From contig JAFRHL010000025.1 in NCBI GenBank assembly GCA_017433295.1, positions 1 to 64,000 on the forward strand: a stretch of 64,000 nucleotides of DNA, in the 5' to 3' direction. A program made the translations under genes and the position numbers. The DNA comes from Eubacterium sp. (GTDB lineage: Bacteria > Bacillota > Clostridia > Lachnospirales > Lachnospiraceae). This document shows, one piece after another, positions 26,403 through 34,091 of this stretch; positions within the stretch are counted from its first letter, which is position 1, and each line of letters begins with the position of its first letter. The notes beneath the pieces are model-generated. The model saw only the letters and a program-made list of their open reading frames with translations. It made no database searches and was not told the DNA's origin.

Positions 26403-28172
26403 TCAGAATGTAAATATTGAATAGTTCATATTCAGCACATATTGATAATCAACTGTTTTTGCCAGCTTCTTTAACAAACCGTAGTTGCTGGTGATCAGGT
26501 CCTGTGTTTCTTCTACATGATCGAGGGCAATGCATTTACCGTCATCTAACATCATAAAGATCGCGCCGTTTTCCTGAAACCGAATCATGATCTGGATGTT
26601 GATATTGCCGTTTCCTTGTGAGGAGCTCGCGTAAGCAGCCATTTCTTCGATGCAGAGAGCGATGCGGTAAGAATAATTTTTATCGAACCCGTTTTCATCA
26701 GCATAGGCACGGATCTCCCTGGATGCTTCAATTGCCTCATCCGGTTTCAGAGTAAGATAGAAAAGCCCGATATCTTCTTCCAGCTCCTTCTGGTCTTTTA
26801 GCAGCCGTTTTCTGTAGTGTGTGAGGTTGAAAGAGAGCAGGACCAGTTCAGTCAAAGTATATGCTGCCCAGAGCCATGCCGCGGGAAGGATCCTTGTCAG
26901 CCCGAAGGCAAACAGGGGAAGGGTCGCATTTCCTATGATTGTGATCAGGGTTGTGAAACGGGTATCGTGTCTGAATGAAAAATAAAGCCGAAACAGAGCA
27001 TTGATCCCCTTGAACAGGAAGTGCAGGGCAAACAGCTGAAGCATAAACAGTCCCATGTCCGGAATTTCTTTCACGCCGTTTATCATATAGAAAAGACCGG
27101 GGAAGAATTCGCAGACAACTGTGAAGCCCCCCACAAGTATTATAACCAAAAGGATACCCCTTCGTATAAGGAGCCGCATACCTTCCCAGTCCTGTCCGCC
27201 TGTCATGATTCCCGACAGGGGTCTTGAGGACCCGAGGATGCTGTTGACAAGGACAAGAGCAACACTTAAGGCAGAAGCGCAGACTCCTTTTATCGCGCCT
27301 CCGGTTTCGCCCAGAGATGAGAGGATGATCTTCATTAAAAATATGTTCTGAAACGCCAGCATTAAAGAATTTGCACCATCAGGCAGACCTTTGGTCAGAA
27401 TCTTCCTGACCTCTTTCCAGCCGGATACGGCTCCTTTGGATTTATAGATATCTGTTCGCAAAGCAATATATAAGACCGTCAGAGTACATCGCACGATATT
27501 AGCAGTCATTGTGCCGAAGCCCGCGCCGGCAACACCCATATGAAAAGCCCCGACAAAAAGAAGATCCAGAAGAAGGTTCACTAAACTTTCTGTTAAAGAA
27601 AGTCTCAGAAGGACCTTCATTTTACCGATGATCTGTAACTGTAAAACACCGACCGTTGAGATCAGCCCGAAGGGGGATGCGATCATGATACCGATTGCGT
27701 ACTGCCAGGTAAGCCGGGCCATTTCCGGAGAAAGATGGTAGGAGTTGATTATCAGAGTTACGATCGGAATCTGTATGAGAGATACGAATAAGGCAGCGAT
27801 GAGCATGATCCGTTTTGACGCAAGCTTAGCGCTGAGGATCTCTGGCTGATTGTTTTCTCCCATACATACGGAAAGCACAGTTGAAATACCTGCTGCTACC
27901 CAGTCGGAGACCACCCCGATCATGATGAAAGAAGGATAGAAAATATTTACTGAAGATAGTGCGTCATGGCCGAGCAGGTTGCCGACTACAATGCCGTCTA
28001 CGCATATCAAAAGAAGCGTCGACAGATTTGTAAGGATCATGACGGGGATATAAGCAAGCAATTTTTTCATGATGAGGGAATCCGTCCGTTTAAAACGATT
28101 CCGGATTACCTGTTTTTGAGATTCCGGCAAAGGCCGTTTAGTCTGATTATTCATTGGCAATATCTCGTTCAT
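26403..28172 (-). CDS. MATE-family transporter fused to a RsbW-like ATPase domain
   Basis: In this 589-residue protein, residues about 30-450 form a MATE (multidrug and toxin extrusion) transporter of twelve helices, with the NLSTLLLICVDGIVVGNLLG start typical of the clostridial branch. Residues about 465-589 are a cytoplasmic HATPase_c_2-like domain (EASREIRAYADENGFD, LCIEEMAAYASSS, MMLDDGKCI) related to anti-sigma factor kinases. The N-box Asn expected near EEMAA is not visible, so ATP binding is doubtful. It lies 13 nt upstream of the phosphotriesterase-like gene in the same direction, so the two probably form an operon. Confidence 0.88.
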   Translation of the reverse strand: MNEILPMNNQTKRPLPESQKQVIRNRFKRTDSLIMKKLLAYIPVMILTNLSTLLLICVDGIVVGNLLGHDALSSVNIFYPSFIMIGVVSDWVAAGISTVLSVCMGENNQPEILSAKLASKRIMLIAALFVSLIQIPIVTLIINSYHLSPEMARLTWQYAIGIMIASPFGLISTVGVLQLQIIGKMKVLLRLSLTESLVNLLLDLLFVGAFHMGVAGAGFGTMTANIVRCTLTVLYIALRTDIYKSKGAVSGWKEVRKILTKGLPDGANSLMLAFQNIFLMKIILSSLGETGGAIKGVCASALSVALVLVNSILGSSRPLSGIMTGGQDWEGMRLLIRRGILLVIILVGGFTVVCEFFPGLFYMINGVKEIPDMGLFMLQLFALHFLFKGINALFRLYFSFRHDTRFTTLITIIGNATLPLFAFGLTRILPAAWLWAAYTLTELVLLSFNLTHYRKRLLKDQKELEEDIGLFYLTLKPDEAIEASREIRAYADENGFDKNYSYRIALCIEEMAAYASSSQGNGNINIQIMIRFQENGAIFMMLDDGKCIALDHVEETQDLITSNYGLLKKLAKTVDYQYVLNMNYSIFTF

Positions 28173-28191
28173 ACATCTATTTTAATTGATT

Positions 28192-28260
28192 CTCAGACGC
28201 AGGAGTCCAGTGACTTAAGAGTCGTGAGAGGAATGCGCAAAAGATCGCTTAAACGTAATA
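28192..28260. repeat. Structured repeat (family R2, first module), copy 2
   Basis: CTCAGACGCAGGAGTCCAG, GTCGTGAGAGGAATGCGC and AAGATCGCTT parallel 20113-20175 base for base with small changes. It lies upstream of the MATE gene, in its probable leader. Confidence 0.65.
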
Positions 28261-28346
28261 TACAACACTAGTGAAAATTTGTACATGGTGAAGTCTGCAT
28301 AATTCTATGAATTATCCTCTTTAATACATAATCTTTTTGTTTATAA

Positions 28347-28640
28347 ATGCTAAAACACATTTATTATGAAAAAGAAGATTCAGGCTCATGTTACAAGGAT
28401 GAAGCTGATACTCGCCGGGGGCTTATGTATACAAGAGATTTTATCGAGAAAGAAACGGAACTTTATGCATTTGATGAAGAGGAATCCATGCTCTGTTTTG
28501 TACGGCTGATCCCAAAGTCCGGAAAGTATTATCATGAAATGTATGGTATTCCGGAGGGTCTGGCAGTTGCCCAGCTGATTTCATCTCCTGTAGAGAGTAT
28601 GTATGCGCTGGATAAGGCTCTGAAAGTGGAGGAAAAATGA
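28347..28640 (+). CDS. Hypothetical small protein or gene remnant
   Basis: The frame has 97 codons, but no binding site precedes the first ATG; the ATG at 28425 with CGGGGGC upstream would give 72 residues (MYTRDFIEKETELYAFDEEE and on). Soluble and acidic; no domain was recognised. Given the many deleted genes around it, it may be a fragment. Confidence 0.3.
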   Translation: MLKHIYYEKEDSGSCYKDEADTRRGLMYTRDFIEKETELYAFDEEESMLCFVRLIPKSGKYYHEMYGIPEGLAVAQLISSPVESMYALDKALKVEEK

Positions 28641-28846
28641 GAGTTGTGAAGAAACCTGTGCATGTTCTTGCCCAGAAAGTCATAGCAGATATTAATCCTG
28701 CATTCGCGGCCCTTTATCAGCTTCCTGAGAATCAAGGAGACAGGGGACGGTTCTCTGTCTCCTTTTTTCACATCTCGGGCAGGATCTCGATCCACTGTCC
28801 GTCCGGATCTGCGATAAAATATAATCCCATGACATGGATACAGTGA
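28637..28846 (+). CDS. Possible small ORF running into a repeat
   Basis: ATGA overlaps the previous stop, with GGAGGAAAA as binding site. About 33 residues (MRVVKKPVHVLAQKVIADIN and on) precede the palindrome copy at 28736, and the rest reads through the repeat and the antisense of a glyoxalase remnant. The second half is therefore accidental coding. No family was recognised. Confidence 0.25.
   Translation: MRVVKKPVHVLAQKVIADINPAFAALYQLPENQGDRGRFSVSFFHISGRISIHCPSGSAIKYNPMTWIQ
28736..28762. repeat. 27-nt palindromic repeat (family R1), copy 7
   Basis: This perfect copy is followed by TTTTTT, so it can act as a terminator on the plus strand. It is the last copy I saw; none was noticed from 29 to 64 kb. 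Confidence 0.92.
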
Positions 28847-28866
28847 TGAATAAATCTGGCTTTCAT
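28768..28866 (-). pseudogene. Glyoxalase I (VOC family) reduced to 32 codons
   Basis: The minus strand has AAGGAGGT, a 7-nt gap, then ATG at 28866. The 32-codon frame joins an N-terminal glyoxalase start (MKARFIHHCIHVM, with the His of the first beta strand) directly to the C-terminal strand (GLYFIADPDGQWIEILPEM, containing the final metal-binding Glu). About 80-90 residues between are missing and the frame is preserved. The start signals are intact, so the mini-peptide may still be made. Confidence 0.72.
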
Positions 28867-28999
28867 CCGCATACCTCCTTAATCAATCGAAAATCGCCTT
28901 TATACTATCAGTATATATGTTTTCACCTATTAAATCAAGCAAAATGAAATAACGATTTCCATATGGCTTTTAAGTCAAATATCATGATATAGTAGAGGT

Positions 29000-29181
29000 G
29001 AAACTTCCCTGGCGGGTGACTCTGCGAGGCATAAAGCAACGACCGAGTCGGGAGACGAGACACGTAAGAGTCGACCGGAGCGGAACGTAGACCGGAAGAG
29101 AAGATGCTTAAGTTGCGCAAAGGAATCTGTCAGCAGAGCCGACGCTGGGCTCAATCGAAATCGCCTGGATGATTTCGATTG
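29000..29181. repeat. Structured repeat block (family R2, second module), copy 3
   Basis: GACTCTGCGAGGCATAAAGC and ACCGAGTCGGGAGACGAGAC match the copy at 48.5 kb. GTTGCGCAAAGGAATCTGTC and the closing hairpin around GAAATCGCCTGGATGATTTC match the copy at 20.2 kb. It has the potential for several stem-loops. It occupies most of the gene-free stretch 28867-29222; the remainder is AT-rich. Confidence 0.7.
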
Positions 29182-29222
29182 ACAATGTGTGAAGCTGGTT
29201 TAAACAAAAAAAGGAGTAGAAA

Positions 29223-29648
29223 ATGGAGTACAGGAGATTTAATGACACCTATATCATACGAATGGACCGTGGAGAAGAGATCCTCTCTTCTCTGACGGAA
29301 TTCTGCCGGAAAGAGTCAGTGAAATTAGGTTCAGTGGAAGCTCTCGGCGCATCAGACCATGCTGTGGTCGGACTTTACGATGTCGGGACCCGTGAGTACC
29401 ATAAGGTTACATTTGATGAACCGATGGAGATTACCTCCCTTCTGGGTAATATCTCTACTAAAGATGGAGACACTTATCTTCATCTTCACATTAATCTGTG
29501 TCGTGAAGATATGAGCCTTGTCGGGGGACATCTCAATGAATGCAGAATTTCTGCAACCTGTGAAATGTTTGTTCGAAAGATGAATGGGACTGTGGAAAGA
29601 AAACATGATAATCTTGTTACAGGCCTGAATCTGTATGAGTTTGTGTGA
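29223..29648 (+). CDS. PPC/DUF296 domain protein
   Basis: This 141-residue single-domain protein belongs to the plants-and-prokaryotes-conserved (DUF296) family, which forms trimers and in plants is attached to AT-hooks. Typical parts are MDRGEEILSSLTEFCRKE, SVEALGASDHAVVGLYD and the metal-site-like HLHINL. AAAAGGAGT lies at the right distance. Role in bacteria unknown. Confidence 0.9.
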   Translation: MEYRRFNDTYIIRMDRGEEILSSLTEFCRKESVKLGSVEALGASDHAVVGLYDVGTREYHKVTFDEPMEITSLLGNISTKDGDTYLHLHINLCREDMSLVGGHLNECRISATCEMFVRKMNGTVERKHDNLVTGLNLYEFV

Positions 29649-29824
29649 GTTTTCCTGATTACCTGTGTGGACGTGCTGTTTTCCCCGGATTGCAGGTATT
29701 ATCATGTCATATTTCGCCGATTTGTGCGTTTTAATATGCGTCATGAGAAAGTATAATTGCCTCGTAATAATAAAAACCCTGCGGATACGCAGGACCGGCA
29801 ACTGATAATACCAGGAGGAACGAG

Positions 29825-30709
29825 ATGAAAAAAGTAATCTGGGGAATTGCCCTTTCGTTGGTTTTTGTACTTTCACTCTTTGTCATAGCTCCCAAAGCAT
29901 CGAAACCGGAGATCTACAATGGAACCATTCAGATGCTTAACGAGAAGCAGGCCAATGTTCTGGAAATGACCAGCGCGGCGTCTGCGGCATCGCTGGCTCT
30001 GGCTGCAGTTCCCGGGGATGCCACAACGCCCATTGCAGAAAAGGTCATGGACATGGCAGGATATTTTATTATTATCCTGACGGTTATTATTCTGGAAAAA
30101 TACCTGCTGACTATTGCAGGTTATATGACTTTTACCTGGCTGCTCCCCATTGCCTGCCTTCTTTTTCTGACCTACATAGTAAGCGGGTACAAGATCTTAC
30201 GCAATCTTGCCGTGAAAGTGCTTGTGGTGGGATTATCCATTGTCCTGATCATTCCGGTCAGCGTAAGACTGACTAATCTTATCGAAAAGACAAACGAGGT
30301 GTCCATCAACAATACCATGGAAAGTGTAAAGGAAATCCAGAAAGAAGCAGAGGAGGCTGCAAAGGAAGAGGAACTGGAACCGGAACAGGAAAAGATGGAA
30401 AAGGAAAGCAGCAATCCCCTTGATGTCATCCGGGAAATGAGATCCGGCATCAGTGAACTGAAGAAAAAGACAACAGAGGCTCTTGAGGAGGCGTCCTCCA
30501 AGGTGACCAGGCTGTCAGAGGAAGCCATTGAGAAAGCCAGGGAAACGGTCAATGATTTTGTTGAAGTCGTTGTAGTGATGCTGGTAACAAGCTGCGGGAT
30601 TCCCATGCTTACATTAATGTTCTTTATCTGGATCATTAAGACCATTTTGGGAATAGATCTGGATAAGATAGGGGAAAAGGTTGATACAAGTTCATTTTTA
30701 CGGGTCTGA
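29825..30709 (+). CDS. Membrane protein with cytoplasmic coiled coil, function unknown
   Basis: The 294-residue protein has an N-terminal signal or anchor (7-23), then helices at about 76-96, 99-118 and 128-148. A long charged coiled coil follows (about 160-240, rich in Glu and Lys, EEAAKEEELEPEQEKMEKES), and a final helix lies at about 245-272. The binding site is AGGAGGAACGAG. A terminator follows downstream. Similar proteins exist in Clostridia without a known role; I cannot name the family. Confidence 0.7.
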   Translation: MKKVIWGIALSLVFVLSLFVIAPKASKPEIYNGTIQMLNEKQANVLEMTSAASAASLALAAVPGDATTPIAEKVMDMAGYFIIILTVIILEKYLLTIAGYMTFTWLLPIACLLFLTYIVSGYKILRNLAVKVLVVGLSIVLIIPVSVRLTNLIEKTNEVSINNTMESVKEIQKEAEEAAKEEELEPEQEKMEKESSNPLDVIREMRSGISELKKKTTEALEEASSKVTRLSEEAIEKARETVNDFVEVVVVMLVTSCGIPMLTLMFFIWIIKTILGIDLDKIGEKVDTSSFLRV

Positions 30710-30779
30710 AAGAGAAGAAAGTTGCTTTCAGACCCTAAGATGCGGATATTGCATCAACTTTTGAGCGAAATGAGAGAAC

Positions 30780-30808
30780 GGAGCACTGTCAAAAAGTGCT
30801 CTGTTTTT
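30780..30808 (+). terminator. Rho-independent terminator
   Basis: The stem GAGCACT/AGTGCTC (30781-30787, 30795-30801) is followed by TGTTTTTA, 70 nt after the membrane protein gene. Confidence 0.7.
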
Positions 30809-30979
30809 ATATTTCGTCCCGGCAGGATGAAACAGGGAAAAAAGATGGTGGCCTATGGCCCGGAATAATAGTTTAAATACCGTACATTTCTAATATACAT
30901 CCCGGAAGATTTGTTGTAGAATATTTATAGAATCAATCGAAATTGCCTGATTCGGAATCTGATGAAATGTGAGGTTTTT

Positions 30980-33946
30980 ATGAAGAATGTTGGACTGCGC
31001 GGAAGAATCTTGATAATGGCAGCGATCTTTATGCTTGTGACGAATCTGGCGCTGGGCGCTGTACTGATGCATCAGTCCCGCCGGGCCATGAAGACGCTGA
31101 TTGATGACCGCATGCTGGACGTCGTCAATTCAGCGGCGGCGATGCTTGACGGAGATGTGCTGGACAAGCTGACAGGGGAAGATAAGGGAACTCCGGAATA
31201 CCAGTCTGTTATGGACACACTGGTCACTTTCCGGGACAACATTAATCTGGCATACATCTATTATGTTCGAAGTGAAGGTGTTAAGAAGTTCACCTTCGGT
31301 ATCGATTCTGACCCTGTTGCGCCGGGTGAGTTCGGTTCCCCCGTGGAGTACACAGACGCCCTCTATAAGGCCAGCCAGGGGACTCCGGCTGTTGATAAGG
31401 AACCTTATAAAGATAAATGGGGGACATTTTACAGCGCCTACAGTCCGGTGTTCGATTCAAAGGGAAAGGTGGCTGCCGTGGTTGTTGTTGATTTTAAAGC
31501 GGACTGGTACCAGAGGCAGCTCAACCAGAACGCCCGGACCATCGTCATTGCCTGCCTTCTCTTCCTGGCCATCGGCAGCAGTCTTGTGATTCTGCTGACC
31601 GGTCAGTACGGACGCATTATAGGAGAAATCAACACCAATCTGAATGACCTGGCAGATGATATGGTGGCGCTGACGGGCGACACCTCAGCTGACCATGCGG
31701 GCGGTATCTCAGCCGACCACGCAGGTGACACCTCCGGGGACCAGGCAGACGCCGTCCCGGGGGACCAGGCAGGCGCCACTACGGGGCACTCCGGAGGCGG
31801 CCGGGGAACTGACCCGGGGAAAAAAGCCGGGCGCGGTCAGCGGGAAGACAGCATTCTTCACATGGGAGAGAGGATCTCTGACCTGCGGGATGAGCTGCGT
31901 GTACATATCAGTCATCTCAATACCCAGGCAAACAGTATGATCACTGCCATGGCCTCGGACTACCGAAGTGTCTATTACGTTGATCTGGATGAGGATGACG
32001 GTGTCTGCTTCCGTAATGATCCCGCGGATTTGGAGCAGTCTCCGGAGGGTGTCCACTTTTCTTTTACAGAGCGTTTTACCTGGTATGCGGATCATTCTGT
32101 CACAGAGAGTTACCGGGAAGAGTTCAAACGGTTCATTGATCCCGATCATATCCGGGAGGCGCTCCTTGAGCAGCAGCTCATTGCCTTCCGCTATCTGGCC
32201 AGACGAAATGGCAGGGAGTATTATGAAATGATCCGGATGGCCGGCGTAAGAAGACCCGAGGACCGTGATGATCACACTGTGCATGCCATCGGCCTGGGAC
32301 TTTCGGTGATCGATACGGAGATGCGGGAGTCCATGGCGAAGAATGAGGCGCTGGCAGAGGCTCTGGTCATGGCGGAGGAAGCAAGTCACGCGAAGACCGC
32401 CTTTTTATCCAATATGAGTCATGAGATCCGGACCCCCATGAACGCCATCATCGGCCTGGACAATCTTGCCCTGCGTGATCAGACGCTGACGGATCAGACC
32501 CGGGAATATCTGGAGAAGATCGGCGGGAGTGCCCGTCACCTGCTGGAGCTGATCAACGACATTCTGGATATGAGCCGCATCGAATCAGGACGGCTCACCC
32601 TGAGCAAGGAAGAATTCTCCTTCAGCGATATGCTGGAACAGATCAACACCATGGTCATGTCCCAGTGCAGCGATAAGGGGCTTAGCTATGAATGCCGGCT
32701 GTTAAGCCGTGTGAATGATTATTATATCGGGGACAGTACGAAACTGAAAGAGGTACTTATCAACATCCTGTCAAATGCCATTAAGTTCACCGAGGCTCCC
32801 GGCAGCGTGTCTTTGACGGTGGAGCAGACGGCGACCTTTGAGGACCAGTCCACCCTGGAGTTCTGCATTAAGGATACGGGCATCGGTATGGACAAGGAGT
32901 ATATCCCCAGAATATTCGAGGCCTTCTCCCAGGAGGACAGCAGCCGGAAGAATAAATATGGCAGCACCGGCCTTGGGATGGCCATTACCAAGAATATTGT
33001 AGAGATGATGAATGGTACCATAAATGTGGAATCCGAGAAGGGTGTCGGTACGGAATTTACAGTGATCATCACATTAAAGAACTGCGAGCGCCAGGGCCAT
33101 GTTCACGATGACTTTGTGGACTGCAGCAAGATGAAGGTTCTTATTGTTGACGATGAAGAAATCGCTGCCGAACATGCCAGGATGGTACTGGATGAGTCAG
33201 GCATAAAAGCCGATATCTGTCTTAACGGTCAGGATGCCCTTAAGATGCTGGCCCTGCAGAATGCCAAGCAGGAGCCCTATAACCTGGTACTGATGGACCG
33301 GAAGATGCAGGGAATGGACGGCCTGGAGACGACAAGACTGATCCGGAAGGAATATCGTATGGACAGCACGGTCATTATACTTACGGCATATTACTGGGAT
33401 GATATCCTGGAAGATGCCCTGCAGGCAGGTGTGGACGGCTTCCTGGCCAAACCGGTCTTTGCCTCAAATGTCGTGGCGGAGTTCGAACGGGTTGCCCGCC
33501 GCAACAACATGCGTATTTTCCAGGAAAAGAAGAGGGCAGAACTGGCCGGACGGCATATACTGCTGGCGGAAGACATTGAGCTTAACGCGGAGATCATGAT
33601 GGATGTTCTTGAAATAGTGGATGTGGAGACAGACCATGCGGAAAACGGCAGGCTGGCTGTGGAGATGTTCGGGGACAGCGACATCGGAACATACGATGCC
33701 ATCCTGATGGATATCAGAATGCCGGAAATGGACGGACTGGAAGCCACTGAAGTCATCCGCGCCATGGAAAGGCCGGACGCAGCGACCATTCCCATCATCG
33801 CATTGACAGCAAATGCTTTTGATGAGGATGTACAGAGGTCCCTGCAGGTGGGCATGAACGCCCATCTGACCAAACCTGTGGAACCGGAACATCTGTATCA
33901 GACCCTGGGTGAATTAATCTATGAGGCAGAAGAAACGGTGAACTGA
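30980..33946 (+). CDS. Membrane hybrid sensor histidine kinase with two receivers
   Basis: The 988-residue protein starts at the ATG 30980 (the ATG at 30962 has no binding site). Order: helix about 6-28, an extracytoplasmic Cache-like sensor (about 30-185), a helix about 188-208, and a repetitive linker (about 235-285). A PAS-like domain and a phospho-acceptor domain with His481 in SHEIRTPMNAIIG follow. The HATPase domain (NILSNAIKFTEAPG, DTGIGMD, GSTGLGMAIT), receiver 1 (Asp773) and receiver 2 (Asp911 in LMDIRMPEMDG) complete it. All catalytic motifs are present, unlike the paralog at 22-25 kb. Output is presumably a phosphorelay; no Hpt domain is included. Confidence 0.93.
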   Translation: MKNVGLRGRILIMAAIFMLVTNLALGAVLMHQSRRAMKTLIDDRMLDVVNSAAAMLDGDVLDKLTGEDKGTPEYQSVMDTLVTFRDNINLAYIYYVRSEGVKKFTFGIDSDPVAPGEFGSPVEYTDALYKASQGTPAVDKEPYKDKWGTFYSAYSPVFDSKGKVAAVVVVDFKADWYQRQLNQNARTIVIACLLFLAIGSSLVILLTGQYGRIIGEINTNLNDLADDMVALTGDTSADHAGGISADHAGDTSGDQADAVPGDQAGATTGHSGGGRGTDPGKKAGRGQREDSILHMGERISDLRDELRVHISHLNTQANSMITAMASDYRSVYYVDLDEDDGVCFRNDPADLEQSPEGVHFSFTERFTWYADHSVTESYREEFKRFIDPDHIREALLEQQLIAFRYLARRNGREYYEMIRMAGVRRPEDRDDHTVHAIGLGLSVIDTEMRESMAKNEALAEALVMAEEASHAKTAFLSNMSHEIRTPMNAIIGLDNLALRDQTLTDQTREYLEKIGGSARHLLELINDILDMSRIESGRLTLSKEEFSFSDMLEQINTMVMSQCSDKGLSYECRLLSRVNDYYIGDSTKLKEVLINILSNAIKFTEAPGSVSLTVEQTATFEDQSTLEFCIKDTGIGMDKEYIPRIFEAFSQEDSSRKNKYGSTGLGMAITKNIVEMMNGTINVESEKGVGTEFTVIITLKNCERQGHVHDDFVDCSKMKVLIVDDEEIAAEHARMVLDESGIKADICLNGQDALKMLALQNAKQEPYNLVLMDRKMQGMDGLETTRLIRKEYRMDSTVIILTAYYWDDILEDALQAGVDGFLAKPVFASNVVAEFERVARRNNMRIFQEKKRAELAGRHILLAEDIELNAEIMMDVLEIVDVETDHAENGRLAVEMFGDSDIGTYDAILMDIRMPEMDGLEATEVIRAMERPDAATIPIIALTANAFDEDVQRSLQVGMNAHLTKPVEPEHLYQTLGELIYEAEETVN

Positions 33947-34032
33947 TTTATGCATATAAAGGGGTTTAAGTTTTTCCGTACGGTCTGGTACGGAGTACAG
34001 AGATGTGATATTATTAGAAATAATGTGTAAAT

Positions 34033-34059
34033 GGGCTGACAGCCCGGACGAAAGCCGGG
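34033..34059 (+). promoter_or_regulatory. Overlapping alternative hairpins in a leader
   Basis: GGGCT/AGCCC (34033-34045) and CCCGG/CCGGG (34043-34059) share three bases and cannot form together. They lie 33 nt before the diguanylate cyclase start. This might be a small attenuator; it does not match the c-di-GMP riboswitch pattern I know. Confidence 0.3.
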
Positions 34060-34091
34060 TTCCCCAATAATATAAATGAGGATAACAGGGT

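Noticed and set aside
33947..34091. Cyclic-di-GMP riboswitch upstream of the diguanylate cyclase
   Set aside because: The conserved GEMM elements are absent; only two short overlapping hairpins are visible.
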